From Paenibacillus sp. FSL R5-0490 (GTDB taxonomy: Bacteria; Bacillota; Bacilli; Bacillales; Cytobacillaceae): a stretch of 64,000 nt of DNA. The stretch is taken from the NCBI RefSeq assembly GCF_001956215.1, contig NZ_MRTQ01000010.1:1-64000 (forward strand), given 5' to 3'. The translations under genes were made by a program, and so were the position numbers. Under the pieces are notes generated by a model. It saw only the letters and a list, made by a program, of their open reading frames with translations, did no database searches and was not told where the DNA came from. This document shows, in pieces, positions 18,223-26,946 of this stretch (positions within the stretch are counted from its first letter, which is position 1; each line of letters opens with the position of its first letter).

Positions 18223-18223
18223 T

Positions 18224-18254
18224 AAAAGGAGGCCGCTGTAAAGGGCCTCCTTTT
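18224..18254. terminator. bidirectional terminator yufK/pbpD
   Basis: AAAAGGAGGCC/GGCCTCCTTTT stem between convergent genes. Confidence 0.85.
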
Positions 18255-18271
18255 AGGGTAAACTTATCATT

Positions 18272-20128
18272 TTAATCAGACATTATATCCTTCCAAATCA
18301 GCAGCTGGGGAGAGGCCGATTCGATAGCAGCCAGATTGGCGGGCCGATCTTTTCCAACCCAGACCCCTGCTGTATACTGCCCATTTAAGCCCACGAACCA
18401 GAAATCATGATAGCCATTAGTGGTCCCAGTTTTGCCGCCGGCATATCCAAATGGCATACGTGCTTTCCGTGCAGTGCCGGATTGAACGGTCTTGGCCAAT
18501 AAATTCCTCACTTTTTCTATCGTTTTTTCGCTCCAAACTTGCGTTTTAGAATCCTCCCAGCTATAAAGCAAATTCCCTTTCAGATCAGTGACTTTACGGA
18601 TGGATCTTGCCGGCCGGTAAAAACCATCATTTGCAAACACAGTATATGCAGATGTAAGCTCAAGCGGTGTCATTCCGTATGTAAACCCGCCTATAGCTGC
18701 GGAAAGGGTATGATCCTTAACTGAAACCTTTTTAAAACCAAACTTATCTAAATCACGAAAACCAGCATCAATTCCAATGTCGTCCAGCAGTCTTACTGCG
18801 GGTGTGTTATAGGAATAAATAAATGCTTTTTCGAGTGTTGTTAAACCATAGCGGGCACCGCCATAATTCTGGGGGCAAAACCCATTTTTGCAGAAAGGGC
18901 CTGCATTCACTTGTTCATGAATGTCTGCGCCGGTTTGCTCAAAGTATGGGGCATAAACAAGCAGCGGCTTAATAGCGGAGCCGGGCTGCCTGTATGCCTG
19001 GAAAGCTCTATTAAAGTCGTATTTTTTATAATTCTTTCCGCCAGCAATCGCTGTAATTTCATATGATTCATTATCGATCACAGCTGCTGCACCTTCCACA
19101 TCTTTAAAGGGCAGACGCTTATTAAGGGAATTTGCAGCCTTTTCCTGTAGGGCAGGATTCAGGGCAGTTTCAATAATTATACCTTGCTCCATTATCTGGG
19201 ATATTCTCTTATCAAGCTTGGCGCTCACGGATGCTTGTTCCTGTTCACCTGCTTTAAGAAGCTTGTCATGGTAGCCTTCTTTAACAGAGATTAATTCCCG
19301 CAGCTCCGCCTCCACATATGAAACATAATCCGGATATAAATCTATTCTTTGTTTGACCTGAAGCTGAATCGGTTCACTTTTCATAGTTTCCGCTTCCTTA
19401 GTGGAAATCAGCTCTTTTTCTTTTAGTTGATCAATCAGCCGCACTTGTCTTTCTTTTGTATGGTCAAAGTGTTTAATTGGATCATATAAGGATGGATTGT
19501 TTGGGATGGCGGCCAAAAAGGCTTCTTGAGCTTTGGTCAGGTCTTTTGCGCTTTTTTTAAAATAAAGCTGGGATGCAGCCTCAATTCCGTAAGCCCCGTT
19601 ATGAAAATAAATTGCGTTAATATATAATTCCAGAATTTTTTCTTTGGATAATTTCCGCTCCAGCTCATATGCATATAGGAGTTCACTGAGTTTGCGGTTG
19701 TAGGATTGTTCATGACTCAGAAAAATATTACGAGCCAGCTGCTGGGTGATGGTGCTGGCCCCTTGTTGGATATCATCCGATCGGATGTTGATGGCCAGGG
19801 CACGTCCAATGGCAGCAATATCGAAGCCTGAATGATCATAAAAGTGCTGGTCCTCTGCTGTGATAAATACATCCTTAAGAAAAGGGGAAATGTCTCCTGA
19901 CGATAGGTTAATTCTGTTTACCGGACCATACATTTCAGAGATTACGCGACCGTTGCCTGCTTTAATAAAACTAGTCTGGGGCAGGGTGACTTCTTTTATT
20001 TCAAGCTTTTCATCCAGCAGCTCATGAAAGCCCAGAAATTTTTGCGATTCAGCAGAAACAGCAATTACCAGTAAAGAAAAAATAGGAAGCAAAAGAATGA
20101 TGATGATAGATCCAGACCAGGAACGCAA
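18272..20128 (-). CDS. pbpD: class A penicillin-binding protein (PBP4)
   Basis: A 618-aa bifunctional cell-wall synthase. An N-terminal membrane anchor is followed by a GT51 glycosyltransferase (FITAEDQHFYDHSGFD with the catalytic Glu; GASTITQQLARNIFL; ELERKLSKEKILELYIN; YGIEAASQLYF). The transpeptidase domain has SXXK as RQPGSAIKPL, SYN as SYNTPAVRLL and KTG as GGKTGTTNGYHDFWFVG. Length is close to B. subtilis PbpD, which has the same neighbours. Start is TTG at 20128 behind GGAGGCGG. Confidence 0.92.
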   Translation of the reverse strand: MRSWSGSIIIILLLPIFSLLVIAVSAESQKFLGFHELLDEKLEIKEVTLPQTSFIKAGNGRVISEMYGPVNRINLSSGDISPFLKDVFITAEDQHFYDHSGFDIAAIGRALAINIRSDDIQQGASTITQQLARNIFLSHEQSYNRKLSELLYAYELERKLSKEKILELYINAIYFHNGAYGIEAASQLYFKKSAKDLTKAQEAFLAAIPNNPSLYDPIKHFDHTKERQVRLIDQLKEKELISTKEAETMKSEPIQLQVKQRIDLYPDYVSYVEAELRELISVKEGYHDKLLKAGEQEQASVSAKLDKRISQIMEQGIIIETALNPALQEKAANSLNKRLPFKDVEGAAAVIDNESYEITAIAGGKNYKKYDFNRAFQAYRQPGSAIKPLLVYAPYFEQTGADIHEQVNAGPFCKNGFCPQNYGGARYGLTTLEKAFIYSYNTPAVRLLDDIGIDAGFRDLDKFGFKKVSVKDHTLSAAIGGFTYGMTPLELTSAYTVFANDGFYRPARSIRKVTDLKGNLLYSWEDSKTQVWSEKTIEKVRNLLAKTVQSGTARKARMPFGYAGGKTGTTNGYHDFWFVGLNGQYTAGVWVGKDRPANLAAIESASPQLLIWKDIMSD

Positions 20129-20271
20129 AGGAATCCGCCTCCATTATGTTAAACCTCTATCCTATTTTTTCGGCTATTTTTCCGAGGAGTTAAGCCTTTT
20201 TAAGAAGAAGACAGGTCATGCTGAAAAATTCCGGCATAAAAGCAATTTGATCAGAAAATTGAAATATTTCA

Positions 20272-20280
20272 TGCTATAAT
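20272..20280 (+). promoter_or_regulatory. extended -10 of kapD
   Basis: TGCTATAAT, an extended -10 element, about 47 nt before the kapD start codon. No good -35 is seen at the usual distance. Confidence 0.55.
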
Positions 20281-20326
20281 ATAAGAAATTAAGTCCGTTA
20301 AATTTTAAGGGAAAGCAGGTGAAAAC

Positions 20327-20947
20327 ATGGGGGAAGAACATCAATACCTATTTATTGATTTTGAGTTTACCATGCCTGATAAAGGCAGTGCTTTCAGAGG
20401 TTTTTTTCCGGAAATTATCGAAGCAGGCATTGTATCAGTTATCAGCAATCAGGTTTGTGAAGAGTTCTCTTCATATGTAACTCCTGTCCGGTTTCCGCTA
20501 TTGTCCGAGCGATGCAAATCCTTTCTGCATATATCACAGGAACAAGTAGACCAGGGAATGGATTTTCTTGAATTGGTCAAGAAAATGAAGGATATGAACA
20601 GAAATCGTTCCTGCACAATCGTTACGTGGGGAAATATGGATATGAAGGTGCTTAGAAATAATTGTATCCAGGCTGGAGTGGATTTTCCATTCAGAGGCAG
20701 GGAAGTGGACCTTTCGATGGAATATAAGCGATTCTTTGGGGACCAAAACCAGACAGGATTATGGAAAGCAGTTCAGGAATACGGCAAGGAAGGAACCGGA
20801 AAACATCACCGGGCTCTGGATGATGCCTTGACGACTTACAATATTTTCAGACTGGTAGAAAAGGATAAAAAGTATCTGCAAAAGCCGGAGCCTACGACAA
20901 TTGGCGACCGGGTGGACTTCTCGAAGCTGTTTAATAAATTTGCCTGA
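20327..20947 (+). CDS. kapD: 3'-5' exonuclease-like sporulation inhibitor KapD
   Basis: A 206-aa DEDDh-superfamily protein: the first motif is IDFEFT (Asp/Glu), the last HHRALDDALTTYNIFR (His/Asp). In B. subtilis KapD inhibits the KinA-dependent pathway into sporulation. Length (about 205 aa) and neighbourhood (pbpD on one side, kapB on the other) support the assignment. Whether it cuts RNA or DNA is unknown. AAAGCAGGTG precedes the ATG. A terminator shared with kapB follows. Confidence 0.88.
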   Translation: MGEEHQYLFIDFEFTMPDKGSAFRGFFPEIIEAGIVSVISNQVCEEFSSYVTPVRFPLLSERCKSFLHISQEQVDQGMDFLELVKKMKDMNRNRSCTIVTWGNMDMKVLRNNCIQAGVDFPFRGREVDLSMEYKRFFGDQNQTGLWKAVQEYGKEGTGKHHRALDDALTTYNIFRLVEKDKKYLQKPEPTTIGDRVDFSKLFNKFA

Positions 20948-20979
20948 CAAGCCAAATCCATCAAAGCGATTTGGCTTGT
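20947..20979. terminator. bidirectional terminator kapD/kapB
   Basis: ACAAGCCAAATC/GATTTGGCTTGT 12-bp stem with a 9-nt loop. Confidence 0.8.
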
Positions 20980-20986
20980 ATTCATT

Positions 20987-21367
20987 TTACTTAAAATAAT
21001 CTTTCTCCAATGAGTCCAGATTTCTTATGCTTTGCTCAGCCCATGGAGAAGAATCTCCTTCCAGCTCCGTTCTCATTCTATCCAGTGCTATTTGAAGCGA
21101 ATCCTTATAATCTGGTATTTCTTCTTCGAAGGGCTTTACCATTTGCTTAGGCACATTCGTCTGCTCTCTGTATGCAAGTGCGCGGCGTTCATGAAAAAGC
21201 ATCACGTCCGCTTCTTTAGGATTATGCAAATCGCCCTGCATGGGATGCTTTAGGATCCCAAGCACTCTGACCAGGTAATGCTGCGGCCGGATATCTGTCA
21301 CTTCCCCGATATACTTGCCTGTTTTATAGATGGCTGTTACTTTGTCGCCGATCTTTACTTCTGCCAA
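20987..21367 (-). CDS. kapB: kinase-associated protein KapB
   Basis: A 126-aa protein. It starts with an SH3-like beta region (VKIGDKVTAIYKTGKYIGEVTDIRPQHYLVRVL), then LKHPMQGDLHNPKEADVMLFHERRALAYREQTNVPK, the pattern of KapB. In B. subtilis KapB is required for KinB-dependent activation of the sporulation phosphorelay. The start is TTG 21367 behind GGAGAGG. No lipobox is visible in this reading. Confidence 0.88.
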   Translation of the reverse strand: MAEVKIGDKVTAIYKTGKYIGEVTDIRPQHYLVRVLGILKHPMQGDLHNPKEADVMLFHERRALAYREQTNVPKQMVKPFEEEIPDYKDSLQIALDRMRTELEGDSSPWAEQSIRNLDSLEKDYFK

Positions 21368-21489
21368 CCTAACCTCTCCTTTTTCATTTTCTTTAGCCCT
21401 ATTATGAAGCCTGAAAAAACAAAGTGCAAATTTTCAATAAATCAGGTAAGCTAAAAAATGATTAGTTTTTTATAGGAGGCTGAAAAACA

Positions 21490-22221
21490 ATGAAATGGCG
21501 AATGTTAACTCCCATTCTAATTCTGATGTTTATCCTGTCAGCATGCGGGACAAGCACTGAAAAAGAAGCGGACAATGCTAATGGCTCTGAGACTGAAGAA
21601 AAACAGACAAATAACCAGTCAAGTGAAACTCCGGACAATTTTCCGCAGCTGACTGAAGAAGTTCAGGGAAATGAAAGACTGGTGGAAATGCAGACATCAA
21701 AAGGGAATATTAAAATTAAGCTTTTCCCGGACCAGGCCCCGAAAGCTGTTGAAAATTTCATTAAGCACAGTGAAGATGGCTACTATGACGGCTTGATTTT
21801 TCACCGTGTCATTCAGGACTTTATGATTCAGGGCGGCGATCCTGAGGGAACCGGCATGGGCGGAGAAAGCATTTACGGTGAAGCATTTGAGGATGAATTC
21901 TCCAATGAGCTCTATAATATTCGCGGAGCTTTATCAATGGCGAATTCCGGTCCAAACACAAACGGAAGCCAATTCTTTATTGTCCAGAACACGACACTTG
22001 ATCCAAGCCTGAAAGAACAAATGGAAAAGGCCGGCTATCCGGAAGAAATCATTAAAGCTTATGAAAAAGGCGGTACACCTTGGCTTGACAATAAGCACAC
22101 CGTTTTTGGACAGGTTGTTGAGGGAATGGATGTAGTCGACAGCATTGCAGCGGTTGAAACAGCCGAACAGGACAAGCCTGCAGAAGATGTGGTTATTGAA
22201 AAGATCGAGGTATTGAAATAA
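21490..22221 (+). CDS. lipoprotein peptidyl-prolyl cis-trans isomerase (cyclophilin)
   Basis: A 243-aa lipoprotein. The signal ends with lipobox LSAC (C19), so the mature protein is anchored outside the membrane. A Ser/Thr/Glu-rich linker of about 40 residues is followed by a cyclophilin domain: [40 protein letters not shown], and [15 protein letters not shown]. The catalytic Arg is in FHR. Family members speed prolyl isomerisation, here presumably for exported proteins. It contains an insertion ([28 protein letters not shown]) seen in Bacillaceae homologues. Ribosome site is ATAGGAGG. Confidence 0.92.
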   Translation: MKWRMLTPILILMFILSACGTSTEKEADNANGSETEEKQTNNQSSETPDNFPQLTEEVQGNERLVEMQTSKGNIKIKLFPDQAPKAVENFIKHSEDGYYDGLIFHRVIQDFMIQGGDPEGTGMGGESIYGEAFEDEFSNELYNIRGALSMANSGPNTNGSQFFIVQNTTLDPSLKEQMEKAGYPEEIIKAYEKGGTPWLDNKHTVFGQVVEGMDVVDSIAAVETAEQDKPAEDVVIEKIEVLK

Positions 22222-22296
22222 GTTCATTGGACTGTGCAATCATTGCTGATATAATAATTTAATGGACACTGCTTTTAGCAGAAAGGATGGATTAGA

Positions 22297-22506
22297 ATGC
22301 TGCAATGGTATGTACTGTCACTGTTTTTGTATTTTCCTGAAGATAAATCAGAATACGGCCCGGCAGCTTTAACGTTTGCCATCTTCTTAATTGGGGCCAT
22401 TCTTACCATGAGATTAATTATCCGTGTATCAAGGCGCGAAGCAGCCAAAGCGAAAGAGCTTGAAGAGCGCATTGACAGGCAAAATAGACAAGAGGGGAAC
22501 AGCTGA
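22297..22506 (+). CDS. small membrane protein with charged tail, 69 aa
   Basis: A 69-aa protein with two hydrophobic stretches (WYVLSLFLYF and LTFAIFLIGAILTMRLII) and a cytoplasmic coiled tail (RREAAKAKELEERIDRQNRQ). AGAAAGGATGG precedes the ATG. Its stop lies in the stem of a terminator. I do not recognise the family. Confidence 0.7.
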   Translation: MLQWYVLSLFLYFPEDKSEYGPAALTFAIFLIGAILTMRLIIRVSRREAAKAKELEERIDRQNRQEGNS

Positions 22507-22527
22507 GCGGCTGTTCTTCTTTTTTTG
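22497..22527 (+). terminator. terminator
   Basis: GAACAGC/GCTGTTC with a 6-nt loop, then TTCTTTTTTT. Confidence 0.85.
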
Positions 22528-22529
22528 TA

Positions 22530-22600
22530 AGATCCAGCTCCAGCACCTGCCTATCTGAGGGGAGGGATTGAGCGGAGCGATTGCGCTTTTCTTGTTTATT
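22530..22600. repeat. degenerate remnant of the palindromic intergenic repeat
   Basis: AGATCCAGCTCCAGCACCTGCC followed later by TTGCGCTTTTCTTG resembles the edges (CTAGCTCCAGCGCCT, CCGCTTTTCTAG) of the repeat at 7825-8103. The middle does not match, so this is a worn partial copy at best. Confidence 0.35.
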
Positions 22601-22654
22601 AATAAAGTGATTGGGCAACACTAAAGGCAAATTGTCTTGATGGAGGATTCAATC

Positions 22655-23218
22655 ATGAGAAAAGCTTTGATGCTGGGTTTTGTTCTTCTTCTGTCCGGCT
22701 GCGGGGAAGAGAACATTACAAATACAGAGGTAGAAATGTATAATGCTGCAGGCGATTCATTAGGCATCATTAAGGTGCAGGAACAGGCTAGCGGAGTAAA
22801 ATTGACCGGAGATTTGAGCGGACTGCCGCCTGGTGAGCTTGCTATCCATATCCATGAAGAAGCAAAATGCGAACCCCCTGATTTCAAATCCGCCGGGAAT
22901 CATTTCAATCCTGACAATAAGGAACATGGTCTGCTTCACCCAAAAGGATCCCATGCGGGTGATCTTCCCAACCTGATTGTCGAGGATGACGGCAAAGTTA
23001 AGATTGATTTTATGGCGCCTCAGGTCACGTTAAAAGAAGACAAAACTTCACTGCTGACAAAGGAAGGGACCTCCATTGTCATCCATGACGGGCCGGATGA
23101 CGGTATGACCCAGCCGGCAGGAGATTCCGGAGAACGCATTGCTTGCGGCCGTATTTCAAAAGATAAAAAAGAAGAAGGGCAGAAAAAGGCACAGGATGAT
23201 CAGTCAACAGAAGAATAA
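22655..23218 (+). CDS. Cu/Zn superoxide dismutase-like lipoprotein
   Basis: A 187-aa lipoprotein (lipobox LLSGC near residue 15) with a SOD_Cu domain. Visible metal ligands are HIH (two Cu His), NHF (bridging His), EHG, SHAGD (Zn His and Asp) and VIHDGPDD (last Cu His). The disulphide cysteines KCEPP and IACGR are also present. If active it would dismutate superoxide at the cell surface. The B. subtilis relative YojM lacks some copper ligands as I recall, whereas this one appears complete. ATG 22655 follows GGAGG. The C-terminus is a charged Lys/Glu/Gln tail. Confidence 0.88.
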   Translation: MRKALMLGFVLLLSGCGEENITNTEVEMYNAAGDSLGIIKVQEQASGVKLTGDLSGLPPGELAIHIHEEAKCEPPDFKSAGNHFNPDNKEHGLLHPKGSHAGDLPNLIVEDDGKVKIDFMAPQVTLKEDKTSLLTKEGTSIVIHDGPDDGMTQPAGDSGERIACGRISKDKKEEGQKKAQDDQSTEE

Positions 23219-23225
23219 ATAAGTG

Positions 23226-23253
23226 AAGGCTTTCCGGAAAGGGAAAGCCTTTA
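23226..23253 (+). terminator. terminator
   Basis: AAGGCTTTCC/GGGAAAGCCTT stem followed by TATCA. T-run is poor. Confidence 0.6.
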
Positions 23254-23316
23254 TCACTGGGAATTTTTCCGGACGATCCGTATAATGGAGTTAACCTTAT
23301 AATGGAGGTTGGTTAA

Positions 23317-23691
23317 ATGGGAATTTTCGATGGCTTTATCGGCAATGCCTCTGAAGCGGACATTAAGGAGGTTCAGGACGAGTTTTCAGCCGTCCTTGCT
23401 CCAAGTGAACAGGTTGAAAAAGCCTACAGGCTGGTCCGTGATTTATTCATTTTTACAAACAAGCGCCTGATTCTGGTGGATAAGCAGGGAATCACAGGGA
23501 AAAAAATCGAGTATCACAGCATCCCTTATAAAAACATTACCCATTTTAGCATTGAAACCGCAGGCAGCTTCGATCTGGAGGCCGAATTAAAAATTTGGAT
23601 TTCAGGATCAGACGAACCTATTGAAAAGCATTTTAATAAAAACTTGAACATCTACGAAGTGCAGAGCGTGCTTGCTGAATATGTACTGTAA
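23317..23691 (+). CDS. bacterial PH-domain protein
   Basis: A 124-aa single-domain protein of the bacterial pleckstrin-homology fold (PF08000 type): EQVEKAYRLVRDLFIFTNKRLILVDKQGITGKKIEYHSIPYKNITHFSIETAG. It has no membrane segment. Such proteins are common in bacilli and form rings, but their role is unknown. GGAGG lies 7 nt before the ATG and a terminator follows. Confidence 0.85.
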   Translation: MGIFDGFIGNASEADIKEVQDEFSAVLAPSEQVEKAYRLVRDLFIFTNKRLILVDKQGITGKKIEYHSIPYKNITHFSIETAGSFDLEAELKIWISGSDEPIEKHFNKNLNIYEVQSVLAEYVL

Positions 23692-23724
23692 ATCCCCTTG
23701 CTTGAAACGCGAGGGGATTTTACT
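23691..23724 (+). terminator. terminator
   Basis: AAATCCCCTTGC pairs with GCGAGGGGATTT, followed by TACTT. Confidence 0.7.
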
Positions 23725-23800
23725 TGTGAGTGCGGGAAATGTAACGACCAACGAAAAGGGTATATAATCATCGGACCACCGCAACCTCCACACAACAGAC

Positions 23801-23827
23801 AAAAAAAGCACGGCTTCCCCGCCGTGC
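23801..23827 (-). terminator. patB terminator
   Basis: On the minus strand GCACGGC-GGGGAA-GCCGTGC is followed by TTTTTTTGT. Confidence 0.85.
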
Positions 23828-23839
23828 CCCCACATACTA

Positions 23840-25018
23840 TCACTCAAAAGCCCGCTTCAGCCTGTCCAGTCCCTCCGCCAATACTTCATGCGGGCAGGCA
23901 ATGTTCATCCGGACGAAGCCTTCACCGCCCGGGCCGTATTTCGGGCCAGGCTCCAATGCGAGTTTCCCTTTTTCCAAAAGCCTTTGGCGCAGTTCGGCAT
24001 CACTTAATCCCAATCCGCGGCAATCCAGCCATAGGAGATAGGTGCCGTCCGGCTCCATCAGGCGAATACCGGGAAGGTGCTCACCAATAAATGCAGCTGC
24101 CGTCCGTTTATTTTCGGCGAGATAATCCATCAGACCATCAAGCCATTCTTCGCCACGGCGATAAGCTGCCTCCATGCCGATGATGCCGAAGGCCGAAAGC
24201 GTAAAGAATCCTTGCTTGTGCTGTTCTGCCTGGAATGCCTTTCGCAGCTTCTCATTGCTAATAATGGCAGCTGAAGCTTGAATCCCTGCAAGGTTCCAGG
24301 TTTTTGTCGGAGCTATGCAGGTGACCGTAATGTCTGCGAATTGTGGATCCATTGAAGCAATGGGATAATGCTTATGGCCCTTATAAATTAAATCAGAATG
24401 GATTTCATCGGAAAGAATAAGGCAATTATATTTTACACAGAGCTCCCCTATTTTCCTAAGTTCCTCTTCTGTCCACATGCGGCCGCCCGGATTGTGCGGA
24501 TTACATAGGAGGAATAGTTTCACTCCTTCTTTCAATTTGTCTTCAAAATCGGCAAAATCAATTTCGTACCGGCCGTTCTCGAGCTTCAGCTGAGAATTAA
24601 CGACTTTGCGGCCATTCTGTTTAATCATTTCAAAGAAAGGAGTATATACGGGAGACTGAAGCATTACTTTCTCCTCTTTTTCCGTAAAAGCCTGGATCGC
24701 AGTTGCGATGGAGGGAACCACTCCGGTGCTGTATAAAATCCACTCATTATTGATTTTCCAGCCATGCCGCCTGTATAGCCACTGCCCAATAGAGTCTGCG
24801 GTTGAATCAGGAGCAAACGTGTATCCGTAGACTCCATGAGCTATTCTGTCCTCTATGGCTTTCTTCACTTCCTCTGGTGGCTGAAAATCCATGTCCGCTA
24901 CCCACATCGGCAATACATCGGATCTGCCGAAAACCTCCCTGGTCCGATCCCACTTAACAGAAGCTGTATTTTCCCTGCTGATTTTTTGATGGAAATTAAA
25001 ACGATCCAAATCTGTCAC
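23840..25018 (-). CDS. patB: cystathionine beta-lyase PatB/MalY type (PLP enzyme)
   Basis: A 392-aa fold-type I PLP enzyme. The N-terminal DVLPMWVADMDFQPPEEV and the YGYTFAP region are typical of PatB/MalY C-S lyases. CNPHNPGGRMWTEEEL, SDEIHSDLIY and APTKTWNLAG (PLP-binding Lys) follow. It cleaves cystathionine or cysteine conjugates to homocysteine/thiol, pyruvate and ammonia. In B. subtilis patB lies between kapB and yugE, as here. Start is GTG 25018 with a modest AAAGGCG site. Confidence 0.92.
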   Translation of the reverse strand: MTDLDRFNFHQKISRENTASVKWDRTREVFGRSDVLPMWVADMDFQPPEEVKKAIEDRIAHGVYGYTFAPDSTADSIGQWLYRRHGWKINNEWILYSTGVVPSIATAIQAFTEKEEKVMLQSPVYTPFFEMIKQNGRKVVNSQLKLENGRYEIDFADFEDKLKEGVKLFLLCNPHNPGGRMWTEEELRKIGELCVKYNCLILSDEIHSDLIYKGHKHYPIASMDPQFADITVTCIAPTKTWNLAGIQASAAIISNEKLRKAFQAEQHKQGFFTLSAFGIIGMEAAYRRGEEWLDGLMDYLAENKRTAAAFIGEHLPGIRLMEPDGTYLLWLDCRGLGLSDAELRQRLLEKGKLALEPGPKYGPGGEGFVRMNIACPHEVLAEGLDRLKRAFE

Positions 25019-25123
25019 CGCCTTTAGAATTCTTTTAAGTATCCTGACTCTATGATATGATATTGATGCTAAAAATTAAAATATTGCGGCTTCATTCAGC
25101 CGAATAATAATCAGGTGATATAA

Positions 25124-25384
25124 ATGGAAATTCAGCAAACCAATCTTTTGCTAGTTTATACACTGGATCAATGGGATCCGTTTGGAGTTGGGCCAGGCAA
25201 CTATGACACTGAAATTGCGGATTCAGTTCAGGCAGTCCATGATCTGGATGATCAGCTGAAATTAGCCGGGAAGATTCAATCCATATATGAATTTTCCTTT
25301 GAGGAAGTCATTCCATTGGAAAATTGCAAAGAAATCTCCGGGCGTCTTCTTGAAATCAAGAATAATGGCTCCTGCTCTATGTAA
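25124..25384 (+). CDS. yugE: YugE-like small protein (DUF1871)
   Basis: An 86-aa acidic soluble protein with LVYTLDQWDPFGVGPGNYDTEIADSVQAVHDLDD, matching the DUF1871/YugE pattern. B. subtilis yugE has nearly the same length and also lies between patB and yugF. Function is unknown. TCAGGTG precedes the ATG. A terminator shared with the convergent hydrolase follows. Confidence 0.75.
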   Translation: MEIQQTNLLLVYTLDQWDPFGVGPGNYDTEIADSVQAVHDLDDQLKLAGKIQSIYEFSFEEVIPLENCKEISGRLLEIKNNGSCSM

Positions 25385-25387
25385 AGT

Positions 25388-25426
25388 GAAAAAAGGCAGC
25401 TCTCGTCCCGGGGGCTGCCTTTTTTA
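25388..25426. terminator. bidirectional terminator
   Basis: AAAAAGGCAGC/GCTGCCTTTTT stem, with T-runs on both strands. Confidence 0.85.
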
Positions 25427-26266
25427 TTTGCACACCTGAACGGAATTTACAAAAGTCCGGATGTGCTTAAGAACATCTTCCGGCCGCTCTTCCGGCACGA
25501 GATGACCGGTATCTTTTAATACCACCAGTTTGGAATTTTTTAAATCTTTATTCAGCCGTTTCCCGATATGAAGCGGAACGACCCTGTCATGTTCTCCCCA
25601 TATTAGAAGGCACGGTGTTTCTATTTTCTTCAATGCAGCGGCAGGCATATCGCCTTCCCTGTCGCGAATCATCCTGGTTAAGGCCCGGAAAATATCGTCT
25701 TCTAAAAAGGGCGACAAATAGCCATAGAGCATTTCATCATCAATCATGGAATGATCGTAGACAACATTTTTTAAATTCTGTTTTACCCCTGAGCGCTGAA
25801 GATATAATTTCACATACAAATGAAAGAATGGTATGTAGCTTGAAAAGATAATATGAGGCTTCATTCGTTTCATATATCCGGAACTGCACAGCAGTACGGC
25901 CTGGTCAACCAGATCAGGCTTGGAATGTGCAACATTTAAAACAATCTGTCCCCCCATGGAATGACCTATTAATGTGACCTTTTCAAAGCCCAATTTTTCT
26001 GATAAGCGGATAACCGTATCAGCCAGGTTTTTATAGGAGTAGACGAACTGCTGGGATTTCCCGCTTTTGCCGAAGGGCGGCAAATCCATCGAAACCACAT
26101 TGAATTCCGTTTGCAGCAGAGGGATCAGCCTGCGAAAGCTAAAGGTGGATGAAAGAAAACCGTGCAGCAGAACCAGGGTATTCCTGGAGGACTCATGTTT
26201 ATAGTATTCATAATAAACATCTGTTCCATTAATTGGCTCTGTTCCTGAAAATGTCGCTCGTTCCAT
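25424..26266 (-). CDS. yugF: alpha/beta hydrolase YugF-like
   Basis: A 280-aa alpha/beta hydrolase with oxyanion motif LLHGFLSS, nucleophile elbow GHSMGG, acid in WGEHDRVVP and the histidine in DTGHLVP. It has no signal peptide. Start ATG 26266 lies behind GGAGGAAGG; a longer frame to 26296 would start inside this region without a site. Gene order with yugE and alaR-alaT matches B. subtilis yugF. Substrate is unknown. Confidence 0.85.
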   Translation of the reverse strand: MERATFSGTEPINGTDVYYEYYKHESSRNTLVLLHGFLSSTFSFRRLIPLLQTEFNVVSMDLPPFGKSGKSQQFVYSYKNLADTVIRLSEKLGFEKVTLIGHSMGGQIVLNVAHSKPDLVDQAVLLCSSGYMKRMKPHIIFSSYIPFFHLYVKLYLQRSGVKQNLKNVVYDHSMIDDEMLYGYLSPFLEDDIFRALTRMIRDREGDMPAAALKKIETPCLLIWGEHDRVVPLHIGKRLNKDLKNSKLVVLKDTGHLVPEERPEDVLKHIRTFVNSVQVCK

Positions 26267-26442
26267 GGGCCTTCCTCCTCCTAGACTCAGTTTCACAGTA
26301 TTTTCCCCTTAATCTTAATCTTGACACATATGATTTTAAAGAAATTAATAAATAATGAAAGTGACACATTTATTTTTCGAAGTTTTTGCTATAATGGAAC
26401 TATTTTATAGAGTAAATCACTAAAGGATGGGAGCGACAAGTA

Positions 26443-26946
26443 TTGAAATTAACTGAAAAGCAAATCGAAGTTCTTGAGATTTTAGAAAATAACAGTGCAC
26501 GAATCCCTGTTGAAGACATTGCGAAAATGGCTCAATTAAATGTGGCGGAAACTGAAACCATTTTAGATAAGCTCGAGGAAATGAAAGTGCTTGTGCGTTT
26601 TAATTCTGTTATTGACTGGTCAAAGGTGGATGGCCATGAGGGAGTTACCGCTATGATTGATGTGAAGGTCGCTCCAAAACGGGGGGTAGGATTCGATGAA
26701 GTTGCACAGAGAATTTACCGTTTCAAAGAGGTGAGGTCTGTCTATCTAATGTCCGGCGCCTATGATCTTTCTGTCATCATTGAAGGCCGTTCCATGAATG
26801 AGGTAGCCCGATTTGTATCAGAAAAGCTGTCGACTCTCGATTCCGTCTTGTCGACAACAACACACTTTATTCTAAAAAAATATAAGCATGACGGCACTAT
26901 TTTTGAACAAAATGAAGATGACAAACGAATTGTGGTGTCACCGTAA
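26443..26946 (+). CDS. alaR: Lrp/AsnC-family regulator AlaR
   Basis: A 167-aa regulator. The N-terminal winged helix-turn-helix is QIEVLEILENNSARIPVEDIAKMAQLNVAETETILDKLEE, and the C-terminal RAM/ligand domain includes VRSVYLMSGAYDLSVIIEGRS. Start TTG 26443 is preceded by GGGAGCG. Its stop overlaps the alaT start (TAATG), so the two are coupled. In B. subtilis the same pair, alaR-alaT (yugG-yugH), controls alanine transamination. Confidence 0.88.
   Translation: MKLTEKQIEVLEILENNSARIPVEDIAKMAQLNVAETETILDKLEEMKVLVRFNSVIDWSKVDGHEGVTAMIDVKVAPKRGVGFDEVAQRIYRFKEVRSVYLMSGAYDLSVIIEGRSMNEVARFVSEKLSTLDSVLSTTTHFILKKYKHDGTIFEQNEDDKRIVVSP

Noticed and set aside
23698-24090. 130-codon plus-strand frame
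   Set aside because: Overlaps the patB terminator and 3' end on the other strand; proline/histidine-rich shadow translation.
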